In this document: positions 8,562 to 19,473 of the stretch, one piece after another | Layout: the number at the start of each line of letters is the position of its first letter | Numbering within the stretch: position 1 is the stretch's first letter | From: Schaalia sp. 19OD2882 | GTDB taxonomy: Bacteria; Actinomycetota; Actinomycetes; Actinomycetales; Actinomycetaceae | DNA length: 64,000 nucleotides | Assembly (NCBI RefSeq): GCF_018986735.1 | Contig: NZ_CP065521.1 | Location: 2,046,001 to 2,110,000 of the forward strand | Direction of reading: 5' to 3' | The notes under the pieces: model-generated | Databases searched by the model: none | Seen by the model: only the letters and a program-made list of their open reading frames with translations | What the model was told of the DNA's origin: nothing | Program-made: the position numbers and the translations under genes

Positions 8562-9838
8562 GGTGTCCTCCGTGACTGGTGGATGCGGTGGAGGCGCTCC
8601 CCCACGCGGGTGACGATCTCGTAGTTGATGGTGCCGGCCGCCTCGGCCCAGTCATCCGCGCCGACCTGGCCGGCGGCGGGGTCCCCGACGAGGACGACCG
8701 TGTCGCCGACGCGTGCGGGGGCCGCCGTTGCCGGGGTGGCCGGGCCGAGGTCGATGACGAATTGGTCCATGCACACACGGCCCACCTGCGCGGCATCGAG
8801 GGGGCCGTCGCCGGTCAGGACGGTGACGTGGGCCCGCCCGGATGCGGTGCGCAGGATCCCGTCGGCATAGCCGAGGGGTACGAGGCCGAGCCAGCGGGGT
8901 CCGGGGGTGCGCCAGGTGCCGCCGTAGGAGACGGGCCTGTCGGCGGCAACCCTCTTCACCGAGGTCAAGGGCGCTTCAATGCGCATTGCGGGGCGCAGCC
9001 CGAGGTCCGCTGAGGTGGCGACCTGCGGGTCGGGGCTCAGGCCGTACAGGCCGATGCCTGCGCGCACCAGGTCGAGGTGCGTGTCCGGGTGCCACAGGAT
9101 GCCCGAGGTGGCGGCCAGGTGACGCAGTTGCGGACGCACTCCTCGCGTGAGCAGCAGCTCTTCTGCCGACAGGAGGGTCTCCAGGTGCTCGCCGGTGGAG
9201 GCCAGGCCGTCGGGGCTCGGGTCGTCGGCGCGGGACAGGTGCGACCACAGGCCCACCACTTCGACTTGGCCGTCCTGGACGGCCCGTGCCACCGCATCGA
9301 CCAGGGCAGGCAGGTCCTCCGGGGTGGAGCCGGCCCGGGACATGCCGGTGTCGACCTTGAGGTGGATGCGGGCTGGGCGACCGACCTTGCGGGCGGCGGC
9401 CACGACCTCGTCGAGGACCCAGGTCCACGACACCGACAGGTCCAGGTCGGATTCGATCGCCCGGGCCCACGGGGCTTGCGTGGGGGCGATCCACGTGAGG
9501 ACGGGGGCACTGGTGCGGGGGATCCCGGCCCGGTCGAGGCCGGCACGCAAGGTGAGGGCCTCGCTCAGTTGGGCCACGCCCAGCCACTGGCTGCCCGCCT
9601 CCAGGGCGGTCAGGGCCACGGGAAGCAGGCCGTGACCGTAGGCGTCGGCTTTGACGACGGCCATCTGCAGGGCATTGGGGGCCGCCTCGCGCAGGCGGTG
9701 AAGGTTGTGGGCAATGGCATCGAGGTCGACGACGACCCGCCCCGGGTGGTGCACCTCGGCCGAGGAGTCCTGCCGGGTCGGCCGGGCGAGGGACGACTGG
9801 TCGGCAGGTGGGCGGGTGGCGGTCGGGTCCTCATTCAC
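8552..9838 (-). CDS. alr: Alanine racemase
   Basis: Alr converts L- to D-alanine for peptidoglycan. The 428-residue protein has the PLP lysine K63 in VVKADAYGHG and the tyrosine of VSYGGT (Y305) expected as the second catalytic base, plus LYGLSP and CMDQFVIDL. The N-terminus holds about 30 extra polar residues before VVVDLDAIAHN; GTG at 9838 is used because no better start is visible. It follows the permease gene by 31 bases and overlaps tsaE. The order alr-tsaE-tsaB-rimI is the conserved actinobacterial arrangement. Confidence 0.93.
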   Translation of the reverse strand: MNEDPTATRPPADQSSLARPTRQDSSAEVHHPGRVVVDLDAIAHNLHRLREAAPNALQMAVVKADAYGHGLLPVALTALEAGSQWLGVAQLSEALTLRAGLDRAGIPRTSAPVLTWIAPTQAPWARAIESDLDLSVSWTWVLDEVVAAARKVGRPARIHLKVDTGMSRAGSTPEDLPALVDAVARAVQDGQVEVVGLWSHLSRADDPSPDGLASTGEHLETLLSAEELLLTRGVRPQLRHLAATSGILWHPDTHLDLVRAGIGLYGLSPDPQVATSADLGLRPAMRIEAPLTSVKRVAADRPVSYGGTWRTPGPRWLGLVPLGYADGILRTASGRAHVTVLTGDGPLDAAQVGRVCMDQFVIDLGPATPATAAPARVGDTVVLVGDPAAGQVGADDWAEAAGTINYEIVTRVGERLHRIHQSRRTPCA

Positions 9839-9869
9839 CCTGCCAGTATTCCACCGAGGCCCGGTGCCC

Positions 9870-10796
9870 TCACCCGTCCAGGGACTTGGCCACCCCCGCC
9901 AGGACGGCTCCTGCCACGAGGAGGGCGACCCCCGTCATGGTCCACACCATTTCCTTGCGGGTGCGCTTCTCGCCGAGCAGCAGGATGCCGCCGAAGGTCG
10001 AGATGACGACTCCGAGCTGCGAGAGGGTGAATCCTGCGGCGACCCCCACGCGGGCGGCGGAGATCTGCAGGATGAGCACCGCGCAGCCCCAGACCATGCC
10101 GGTCAGGACCTGTTTGGCGGTGCCGACCGACCAGCGGGTCTCGGTGGGCCCCACCCACGGGGTCAAGCGCGGGGCGGACAGTACCAGGCCGATCGTCAGG
10201 TAGCCGGCGGCCTGGGGCAGCAGGGCGGAGCGTCCGTCGATGCCGAACCACTGGACCAGAAGCAGGTAGACCACCAGGCCGAAGGTCGAGGTGATGAGCA
10301 ATTTGATGCCACGACGCCAGTCGAGGGCGCTTCCACCTGCGGGCTCGGCCGACTTCTCCGTGCGAGAGGTCAGCCAGACTCCGAGGACGAGGGCGACGAT
10401 GGCGGCGGCGCCGAAACCGAAGGAACCCACTTGGCGCCACTCGCCGAAGAGGAGGACCCCTCCAAGGCTCATGGACACCAGTTGGGCGCCGGTGGAGATC
10501 GGCATGGTGCGTGAGACGCCCAGGACCCGCAGGCACACGGTCTGTTCGAACAGGCCCCATCCGAGCAGCAGACCGGAGACGTAGGAGATGAGCAGGGTCC
10601 TGGCGTCCCAGTGGACGCCGAGGAAGGGCGTGGCCACGACCGCCATGACGAAGCCGCCGATGTACATGCCCATGACCCGTTGACGGTCGTCCCCACCCAA
10701 GGCGATGAGCATGAGGCTCATCGTTCCGAGGATGAGGGACGGGCTGAGCGCGAGGAGTAGGTCTGCCACGAGGTCAGACACTAGTGCGCCGCGCAC
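9870..10796 (-). CDS. GRP-family (DMT superfamily) sugar permease
   Basis: This is a hydrophobic protein of up to 308 residues with about ten predicted membrane helices, arranged as two repeats of five in the drug/metabolite-transporter manner. Overall it resembles the glucose/ribose uptake (GlcU/RbsU) group, which are proton-coupled sugar permeases. The substrate cannot be read from sequence. The start is uncertain: GTG codons at 10796, 10781 and 10769 are all in frame and none has a good ribosome site; 10769 would begin at the first helix. The neighbouring epimerase 63 bases upstream suggests the two act on the same sugar. Confidence 0.7.
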   Translation of the reverse strand: MRGALVSDLVADLLLALSPSLILGTMSLMLIALGGDDRQRVMGMYIGGFVMAVVATPFLGVHWDARTLLISYVSGLLLGWGLFEQTVCLRVLGVSRTMPISTGAQLVSMSLGGVLLFGEWRQVGSFGFGAAAIVALVLGVWLTSRTEKSAEPAGGSALDWRRGIKLLITSTFGLVVYLLLVQWFGIDGRSALLPQAAGYLTIGLVLSAPRLTPWVGPTETRWSVGTAKQVLTGMVWGCAVLILQISAARVGVAAGFTLSQLGVVISTFGGILLLGEKRTRKEMVWTMTGVALLVAGAVLAGVAKSLDG

Positions 10797-10859
10797 CCAC
10801 GACTTGACCGCGAAGTGCCCCTTCGAGGGCGGAACCTGTCACACCCGGGCGCGCACGGC

Positions 10860-11813
10860 TCATTCCTCCATGGCCAGGACCGCTTCCTCGCGCTCGCGGA
10901 AGTAGGTGATGGTGTCGTGGACGAGGGCGTCGAGCACCGCCGCATCGGGCACGGCAGTGCGCGCGGCGTAGGGGCCGGCTCCGGGGCCGAGGGGTTCAGG
11001 GGTGACGAAACGTCCGGGAGTGTTCATGCCGATGAGGTACAGGGCCATGATGATGGTGTCCAGGTCCATGGACCCCTTGCCCAGGGCAAGTCTGTTGGTG
11101 TCGGCCATGTGGAGGTTGACGAGGCGCTGCCCTGCGTCAAGGATGGCCAGCGGGATGTTCGCCTCCTCCACGAGCATGTGGTAGACGTCCCCGTTGATGT
11201 GGGCGACGCCCGGGTGGTCGACGGCCTCGATGTAGGCCACCGCGTCCTCGACGGTGTGCACCAGGGAGACTTCGGCGGAGCGGATGGGTTCGATGGCGGC
11301 TTTGACACCGGCCTCGACGAAGACCTCGGCCACTGTGCGCAGGGCCTGCACCGATCGCGGGAACTCGCTGGAGTCGTAGGCGTCGGGGCGTCCGACGGAG
11401 CCCGGGACGACCAGCAGGTACTGCCCGCCCATTTCCTCGGTGAAGGCGACCTCGCGGCGAATGTAGTCGATGGCGGCCTGTTGTTCGAGGGGCCGGTTGG
11501 AGGACAGGTCGTTGTCGTCGGAGAACATTCCGCACACCCCGGAGGTGGACAGGCCGTGGGCGTCGAGGACGCGCCGGGTCCGGGCGACGTCGTAGCCGAG
11601 GTCGTCCCCGTAGTGGTTCCCGTGCAATTCGATGAAGGACAGGCCTTCGCGGGCCAGTCTGGCGCAGGACACCTCCAGGTCCTCCAGGCCGAAGCCCCAG
11701 TTGGACCACGACAGGTCGATCCTGCGTTCGAAGGCATCGGGCCTGTCCCGTTTGGCGCTCAGGAACTGCTCACGCACCTGTCGGCGCCAGCGGTCCACCA
11801 CTTGTTCACCCAT
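10860..11813 (-). CDS. Sugar isomerase/epimerase, AP-endonuclease-2-like TIM barrel
   Basis: The 317-residue protein has the layout of the ketose 3-epimerase / sugar isomerase barrel family. Candidate metal ligands appear in order: E in AAIEPIRS, D in HINGDVYHM, H in LVNLHMADTN and E in VTPEPLG, the usual E-D-H-E set. ELHGNHYG is the substrate-side N-terminal segment. These enzymes interconvert ketoses such as tagatose, psicose or their relatives; the substrate is unknown. ATG at 11813 with GGGGTGGA upstream is chosen; the frame is open to 11903 but those residues look non-conserved. It probably forms a transcript with the downstream sugar permease. Confidence 0.75.
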   Translation of the reverse strand: MGEQVVDRWRRQVREQFLSAKRDRPDAFERRIDLSWSNWGFGLEDLEVSCARLAREGLSFIELHGNHYGDDLGYDVARTRRVLDAHGLSTSGVCGMFSDDNDLSSNRPLEQQAAIDYIRREVAFTEEMGGQYLLVVPGSVGRPDAYDSSEFPRSVQALRTVAEVFVEAGVKAAIEPIRSAEVSLVHTVEDAVAYIEAVDHPGVAHINGDVYHMLVEEANIPLAILDAGQRLVNLHMADTNRLALGKGSMDLDTIIMALYLIGMNTPGRFVTPEPLGPGAGPYAARTAVPDAAVLDALVHDTITYFREREEAVLAMEE

Positions 11814-11907
11814 TGCGTCCACCCCATTCGCTTTCCCCGGCGCAAAGGCCCCATCGCCTCTTGTCGTCACCGGGTGCGGCACAGTCGGCACTCCCGTGTG
11901 CACCGCT

Positions 11908-11945
11908 CCTTGAACGTTACCGGCCGCGCCCGCACTTGTTCAAGG
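11908..11945 (-). repeat. Inverted repeat between nnr and the epimerase gene
   Basis: Two perfect 8-base arms (CCTTGAAC and GTTCAAGG) are 22 bases apart and lie 20 bases after the nnr stop. They could form a terminator stem or be two half-sites of an operator for the epimerase-permease genes. The left arm runs into AACGTT, a LacI-type operator centre. Confidence 0.4.
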
Positions 11946-11964
11946 TTTTGCGGACCGGGGGGCT

Positions 11965-13572
11965 TCAACGCCGGCAGGGCCGGGCCTGCTCCAGGGCGGC
12001 GCCGATGACGCCAGGCACCGCCTCGGCGATGTCATCGGGCAGGATCGGACCTCCCACCGCCCCGAGACGCAGTGAGGCTGCGCGGGCCGCCTCGGCGTGG
12101 ATCCACACTCCCCTGGCGGCCACCTCCAACATGTCGACCGTGACCCGCCCCCCGGGGGAGGTGGCGGCCTCGGCCCGCACACGCGCGGCGGCGGCCAAAG
12201 TGGCCAGCACCCCGGCCAGCACGTCCCCGGCCCCGGCCACACCCGCCCAGCCGATGCCCGTCGGGGCCACGCAGATGCGCCCGTCGGGAGCCACCACGAC
12301 GGTGCGCGCCCCCTTGAGGACGACGACGGCTCCACTCGCCTCGGCAAGAAGTCGCCCGGCGGCCACGGGGTGGGCTTCCACCCAGGTGCGGGTGACGCCC
12401 TCGTCACGGCGCAGGGCGGACAGGAGGACCGCTGCCTCACCCGCATGCGGGGTGAGGATCACCTGGGCCAGGCTCCCGTGGGCGCGGTGCAGGGAATCGA
12501 CCAGCCCCAGGGCTTCGGCGTCCACGACCAGAGGCAGTGCCTTGCGCAGGCACTGGCCGGCCAGGGCTTCGGCGCGCGCCCGCGACTCCTCGTCCATTCC
12601 CGGCCCGACCACGCCCGCCTGGAAGCGGCCGGGGACGGTGACCACGGCCGGATGGCGCGAGACGACCAGGGCCTCCACGCGCGGGTCGGCGAGCAGGCGG
12701 ACCATTCCCGGGCCCGCCCCAAGGGCGCCGCGCACGGCCAGGACTCCGGCACCCGGGTAGCTGCGTGATCCGACGGCGGCACTGACCACGCCGCGGGTGT
12801 ACTTGTGGTCGTGCACTCCGGGCACCAGGTGGGTACCTGCCACATCGGCGGCTTCGAGCATTCCGCACACCGCGGCCGTGGGGGCGGGGATCCCGATGTC
12901 GGCGACCTCGACGCTGCCGACCAGGTGGCAGGCGGGCGGGAGGAGCAGCGGCGTCTTGGCCGCCACCATGGTGACCACGTGGTCGGCGGGCAGGACCGGC
13001 CCTTCCACCTCGCCGTCGGGGTGCCACAGGCCCGAGGGCATGTCCACGGCGACGACGAAGGGTCTGCGGCGTTTGGCCTGTTCGGCGAGGAATTCGATGA
13101 CTGTGGCCAAGGGGCGTCGGATGGGCGAGGACGCCCCCGTGCCCAGGACCCCGTCGATCCACACGGGGGCGTCGAGCAGGTCGCGGTCGCGCATCGACGC
13201 CGGCAGGCACAGCAGGTCGCCCTCGCCGGGGGCCTGCAGGGAGGACCACAGGGGCAGGGTCTCCACCTCGACCCCGGCACGGGTGGCCGCCTCCAACGCA
13301 TGGGCGTGCGGATGGTCGCTGACGAGGACGGCGCGCACGGCCACACCCTCGTCGGCGAGCATGGCGGCGGCGTACAGGGCGTCGCCCCCGTTGTCCCCTC
13401 CCCCGACCAGGGCGAGGACCTCCTCGCCCTGGCGAAGGCGCACCCGGACCGAGTCGGCGACGGCCCGCGCGGCACGCAGCATGTACCGGTCGGGCTCGCC
13501 CTCGGCCGCCGCGGAGGCGACCGGAGTCCTTTCCGCTTCGCGGACGGCGAGCGGGACGTGCGCGGGAATCAC
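11965..13572 (-). CDS. nnr: Bifunctional NAD(P)H-hydrate epimerase / ADP-dependent dehydratase
   Basis: Nnr repairs hydrated NAD(P)H: the N-terminal YjeF_N domain epimerises R- and S-NADHX and the C-terminal ribokinase-like domain dehydrates S-NADHX using ADP. In the 535-residue protein VGGGDNGGDALYAA (about residue 55) and VDMPSGL mark the first domain. VVGPGM, LTPHAGE and GVAGAGDVLAG, the last carrying the catalytic Asp, mark the second. It starts with GTG 16 bases after the glmS stop. The order glmS-nnr-alr is common in actinobacteria. Confidence 0.93.
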   Translation of the reverse strand: MIPAHVPLAVREAERTPVASAAAEGEPDRYMLRAARAVADSVRVRLRQGEEVLALVGGGDNGGDALYAAAMLADEGVAVRAVLVSDHPHAHALEAATRAGVEVETLPLWSSLQAPGEGDLLCLPASMRDRDLLDAPVWIDGVLGTGASSPIRRPLATVIEFLAEQAKRRRPFVVAVDMPSGLWHPDGEVEGPVLPADHVVTMVAAKTPLLLPPACHLVGSVEVADIGIPAPTAAVCGMLEAADVAGTHLVPGVHDHKYTRGVVSAAVGSRSYPGAGVLAVRGALGAGPGMVRLLADPRVEALVVSRHPAVVTVPGRFQAGVVGPGMDEESRARAEALAGQCLRKALPLVVDAEALGLVDSLHRAHGSLAQVILTPHAGEAAVLLSALRRDEGVTRTWVEAHPVAAGRLLAEASGAVVVLKGARTVVVAPDGRICVAPTGIGWAGVAGAGDVLAGVLATLAAAARVRAEAATSPGGRVTVDMLEVAARGVWIHAEAARAASLRLGAVGGPILPDDIAEAVPGVIGAALEQARPCRR

Positions 13573-13588
13573 GGGCGATTCACTCCAT

Positions 13589-15505
<1,917 letters not shown>

Positions 15506-15583
15506 GGCAGCCATTGGACCACAGGCCACCCACCCACATCCACAGCAGTCCCGACGCCGGACGACGGCGCGAAGCGGAGGACT

Positions 15584-18500
15584 TCACTTCGACGAGTCGA
15601 CCTTGCGTTGAAGTCGCCTTGTGCGCACGAGGACTCCTCCCACGATCCCGACCAGCCCCAGGGCCCCGGCCACACCCAGGACCGTGGCGAGGTCTGCGCC
15701 GGTCGCAGCCAGATTGCCCTTCGTGGAGCCCTCGGTCGAGCCCGATCCGTCTCGTGGGGCCTTCGGCCCAGTGCCGTCGGAGCGAATGACGAGGGACTTC
15801 GTCGCCCGCGATTTCGCCGTGGTGGCAATGACCTCATGCGTTCCTGCGGGGAAGTTCTCGGGAACCACCCACGTCAGCTTCGCCTGCCCGTCCGAGGATG
15901 CTTTGACGCTTCCAAGACGCAGCGGATCCGAATGGATGGTGAACTCGACGTCCTGCCCCGCCGTCGCACCGGAGGCTGTCATGACCACCGACTCGCCGGG
16001 AGCCGCCGAATCCGTGCTCAGTTCCAGGACGAGGTGCTGCGGCTGGGGATCCGGATTGGGTTTGGGATCCGGGTTCGGTTTGGGATCCGGGTTCGGTTTG
16101 GGGTCCGGGTTCGGTTTGGGGTCCGGGTCGGGCGAGGCGCCGTGCCCCTTGATGTCAAGAGTGAAGGTGGCCGCATTGCCCGCCTCGTCGGTGGCGGTGA
16201 CTTCCAGCCTTCGCAGGCCGTCCCACCGCGGAGAGCCCGTGACGGAGTTCTTGGCCGGATCGAAGGTCAGGCCCTGCAGGTCCTCCGTTGGCGGATCCTG
16301 CGGCCGGGCAGCGTCCCTCAGGCGCACCGCGACACGCGCCTTCGACACGTTGTCACGTGCTGAAACGGTGATCGCAGTGATCTCTTCGCCGGCGGGCACG
16401 TCTTGGTCCTGCCACGGTGTCGCCCACACCTCAGGAGCCGCCGCATCGACGACCTCCAGGTTCTCGCCCTTGCGAGTCAGTCCGAAGACCTCCGACGTGT
16501 TGCCGGCATAGTCGCCGATGACGAATGAGAAGGTGTTGTCCACTCGACGTGGGCGACCCAGTTGGCCGTTCTCGTCGTCGTTGCCCCAATCCGAACGATT
16601 GTTCTTGCCGCGTGTCGCCGTCCAGGTCTGGTCGCCCGTGGAGTCGATGCGCCGCCAATCGGTTGTGGCCGGATTGTTGAGGTGGAAGGTACGGCCCTGG
16701 TCGACGACGACGTCCTCGGTTCCCATGGGCCGCGCGAAGTGGTCGTGGTAGCGCCCACGGACCGACAGTGCGCCGACCGTTTCCTCTCCGAGTGGTTCGA
16801 CGCTCGCCCTGAAAGGAAGCCCTTCCGGAGGGGCCTGGAGTGTGGCACTGGTCGCATCGGCGGGGACCACGATCTCCGCATGTCCGCGGTAGGGGTTGTC
16901 GGCACCGGCGAAGAGGGTTTCGATCCTGACCTTGTAGCCCTTGGGCGCTCCTGAAGCAGGTGGCGTCCAGTGCACCGACACCTTTCCCGCCTCGGCTGCG
17001 TGGACGTGGAGTCCTGTCGAATCCTTCGCCGTGTCGATGGTGACGCTGCCGGGCAGGTGAAGACGGGAGACCGGAAGATCTGCCGGCTCGGAACTCGATC
17101 CATCCTTGCCAATGGCCCTGAGACGCACGGTGAAGTCCCCGTCGATGCCGACGTTCTTCACGTATCGAGTGTCGGCATAGGCATCGGCGAGATGATGGAC
17201 ACGGCCTTGGGAATCGAGGGCTTCGAGGCGATAACTGTCCACCTCCGAGAAGTCGGCACGATCCCAGGAGACGTTGAGCTCACCATCGGAGGTGATTTCA
17301 TCGACGCGCAGTCCGGACGGCGTTGCGGGCTTCGCACCTGCGGACCCCAGTGACACCTGCCCCACGTTGATCTGGAGTTGCTCGCCCTGAGCACCTCTGA
17401 CGACGAATCCAATGGTCGCGATCCTCCTGCCGGCGTACGGAGCCAGGTCGACGGTCGAGCTCGTCCATTCGTTCCCACCATCGGCTTGGAGGGCGAGTTC
17501 TTCGACGACCTCCGGGGCGTCGGCGAAGACCAGCCCGAGCTTCAGTTCGCCATTTCCGACGCTCCTCTTCCACGTGACTGTCGCCGTGGATCGGGAGGAC
17601 ACGCCGAGGTCCGTCTTGAAGAGTCGAATCGTCTGGGGCGTCCCGGCGCTTCCATGGAGGACGAGTGAGTTGCCGCCCTGCCAAGCGCCTTGAGGGACAA
17701 ATGGTGACGCAATGGATTCCCCGCGGATGTCCACGCGCGGCTCTTCACCGTAGTCAAAATCGGCACCGAGCGTCACCTCGCCTTTCGAGGTGATCCACCA
17801 CTGCCATGACGGCAAAATGGATTGGGCACCCATGTCGGTCCATGCCGACGTGTTCGTGATCGCACCATCGGTGTACGAGGCCATCCCCTTGCCCGTGGAG
17901 AAGTGGGTGTGGAAGGAATCGCCCTGGATGACACTGCGTGCGGGAGTGAAATCTGCGACCCCCATCCACCTGCCCGGGGAGTCAATCGCCACGTCGGGGT
18001 TCGCAGCCTCCTCGCCGGTGCGGGTGACGTCCTGCTTCATTCCGGAGAAGTACATGCGTTCACGCTGAGCGATCATCCACTGATAGGGCTGCTGCTGCAT
18101 GAAAGGACGCTGGGGGCTCTTCCGCCCGGTCAGTTCTTCGATCTGGTCGTCGAGTCCTCGCTGGTAGAAGTTGGACGGGTCGAAGAGGGCGATCGACGTC
18201 AGCGGCGAATGGTTGTCATCGGAGGAGTACCCTGCCCGGATGTCACGAACTCCACTGTGCCTGCGACCGTCGAACCCGGTTTGATTCGCCTCGATGCCGG
18301 CGAAGACTTCCGCATGGGGATCGTATCCGTTCTTCACCGCCCAGTCGTGCATGGATCGGCCGTCGTTTCCGTAGTTGACGAACACCGATTCGTGGATCCG
18401 TGGATACTGGGCGTCCCGGAGCCATTGCGCCTTGCTCGCGTTGAATGACGAGTTCGTGTCGTACCACTGGGTGTAGAGCCCTTGGGACGTCAGGTACGAC

Positions 18501-19273
18501 ATGAACGGCTTGAACTCGTCGCGACGGTCCCCGTGTTCCTCCTCATTCAGGAAGTACCCGTCGAAGCCGTAGTACTTCGCCATCTCGACGAGCTTCTTGG
18601 CGACGATGTAGGCGTCGGAGTCGTCCTTGTCGAAGATCTCGTTCAAGGTGAGTCCGGGGCGGAACGACGGGTCGAAGTACAACACGGCGATCGACTTCAC
18701 ACCGTTGCGGTGCGCGGCGTTCGTGTATTCGGGTGTGGGAATGGAGAGGATCCCGAATTCGAATCCTCTGTTCGTCCACAGTGAGTTCTCCGGATCGTAC
18801 AGCCCCTTGGGAACTCCGAAGGATGCCCCGCCGTGCCATGGGGCCCAGTAGTCGACGTACTGCCAGAAGTTCATGGCGTGGTCGGTGAAGGTGTTGTTGT
18901 GCGTGGTGGCGTCGAAGAAGGCGTTGCCGTAGTCGCCCTGCATGAGCATGATCTGCGCCTTGCCATCGAGCTCGGGCTTGACCTGCGTGTCGGGGTTGCG
19001 GGCGATCCGCTCCTGGAGGGGCACACTGGCCCGCAGATGCTTCGAATACGGGTCGCCCTCCGGCGTCCACGTCTTGAGGTCCTGGATTCGATACCCCGTG
19101 ATGACAGGTTGCGCACTGCCCACGCGTGAATCCTCATCAGGAGGGTAGGTGTCCGCGGCGAGCGCACTGGGGACGAGGGGGAAGGTCAGCGACAGCGCGA
19201 GCAGGAAGGCGACCACCCTGCCCTTCCGCCTTGACGAGGTGACGCCGACTCGTGAATGTGATGAAGTCCGCAC
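15584..19273 (-). CDS. Secreted, wall-anchored GH85 endo-beta-N-acetylglucosaminidase
   Basis: The 1229-residue protein begins with a signal peptide (basic SSRRKGR, hydrophobic core, cleavage near PSALA-AD). The GH85 domain covers roughly residues 50-400: DYGNAFFDATTHNNTF, WQYVDYWAPWHGG and YGFDGYFLNEEEH, where N243 and E245 form the Asn-x-Glu catalytic pair. Such enzymes cut the chitobiose core of N-glycans. Beta-sandwich and fibronectin-like modules follow, then a Pro-Asp-Pro-Lys linker, an Ig-like domain, and at about residue 1188 an LAATG sorting signal with a membrane helix and basic tail. GTG at 19273 has AAAGGAG six bases upstream; the GTG at 19300 lacks one. It probably frees host glycans at the cell surface for the nearby transporter genes. 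Confidence 0.9.
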   Translation of the reverse strand: MRTSSHSRVGVTSSRRKGRVVAFLLALSLTFPLVPSALAADTYPPDEDSRVGSAQPVITGYRIQDLKTWTPEGDPYSKHLRASVPLQERIARNPDTQVKPELDGKAQIMLMQGDYGNAFFDATTHNNTFTDHAMNFWQYVDYWAPWHGGASFGVPKGLYDPENSLWTNRGFEFGILSIPTPEYTNAAHRNGVKSIAVLYFDPSFRPGLTLNEIFDKDDSDAYIVAKKLVEMAKYYGFDGYFLNEEEHGDRRDEFKPFMSYLTSQGLYTQWYDTNSSFNASKAQWLRDAQYPRIHESVFVNYGNDGRSMHDWAVKNGYDPHAEVFAGIEANQTGFDGRRHSGVRDIRAGYSSDDNHSPLTSIALFDPSNFYQRGLDDQIEELTGRKSPQRPFMQQQPYQWMIAQRERMYFSGMKQDVTRTGEEAANPDVAIDSPGRWMGVADFTPARSVIQGDSFHTHFSTGKGMASYTDGAITNTSAWTDMGAQSILPSWQWWITSKGEVTLGADFDYGEEPRVDIRGESIASPFVPQGAWQGGNSLVLHGSAGTPQTIRLFKTDLGVSSRSTATVTWKRSVGNGELKLGLVFADAPEVVEELALQADGGNEWTSSTVDLAPYAGRRIATIGFVVRGAQGEQLQINVGQVSLGSAGAKPATPSGLRVDEITSDGELNVSWDRADFSEVDSYRLEALDSQGRVHHLADAYADTRYVKNVGIDGDFTVRLRAIGKDGSSSEPADLPVSRLHLPGSVTIDTAKDSTGLHVHAAEAGKVSVHWTPPASGAPKGYKVRIETLFAGADNPYRGHAEIVVPADATSATLQAPPEGLPFRASVEPLGEETVGALSVRGRYHDHFARPMGTEDVVVDQGRTFHLNNPATTDWRRIDSTGDQTWTATRGKNNRSDWGNDDENGQLGRPRRVDNTFSFVIGDYAGNTSEVFGLTRKGENLEVVDAAAPEVWATPWQDQDVPAGEEITAITVSARDNVSKARVAVRLRDAARPQDPPTEDLQGLTFDPAKNSVTGSPRWDGLRRLEVTATDEAGNAATFTLDIKGHGASPDPDPKPNPDPKPNPDPKPNPDPKPNPDPQPQHLVLELSTDSAAPGESVVMTASGATAGQDVEFTIHSDPLRLGSVKASSDGQAKLTWVVPENFPAGTHEVIATTAKSRATKSLVIRSDGTGPKAPRDGSGSTEGSTKGNLAATGADLATVLGVAGALGLVGIVGGVLVRTRRLQRKVDSSK
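16046..16128 (-). repeat. Tandem 18-bp repeat encoding a Pro-Asn-Pro-Asp-Pro-Lys linker
   Basis: Four full copies and one partial copy of an 18-base unit (plus-strand form GGGATCCGGGTTCGGTTT) lie inside the GH85 gene. The two middle copies are identical. In-frame gain or loss of units would change linker length without breaking the protein, so wall-spanning length may vary between strains. Confidence 0.85.
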
Positions 19274-19304
19274 GACAAGCTCCTTTGCTCGTGTTCGCAC
19301 ATCT

Positions 19305-19320
19305 ACTGAAGCGGTTTAGT
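19305..19320. promoter_or_regulatory. LacI-type operator candidate upstream of the GH85 gene
   Basis: ACTGAAGCGGTTTAGT is an imperfect palindrome centred on CG (12 of 16 bases pair), the form typical of LacI/GalR-family operators. It lies 32 bases before the GH85 start codon in the GH85-coaA divergent region. The LacI regulator at 32.5 kb is the obvious candidate to bind it. No clear promoter boxes were assigned here. Confidence 0.45.
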
Positions 19321-19473
19321 TCACGACAGGAAGTGATGGTAGCAAAGCCGTGGGCGACTTCCAAGGGGTCGGATCCGACCTCGGGCGTCCGAGGGCGCCA
19401 ATGAGGGCTTCCTCACGACACATGTGGCCCGGCTCGCCCGTGTCCGCACTGCGCACTGCGGCAGGATTTCCAC

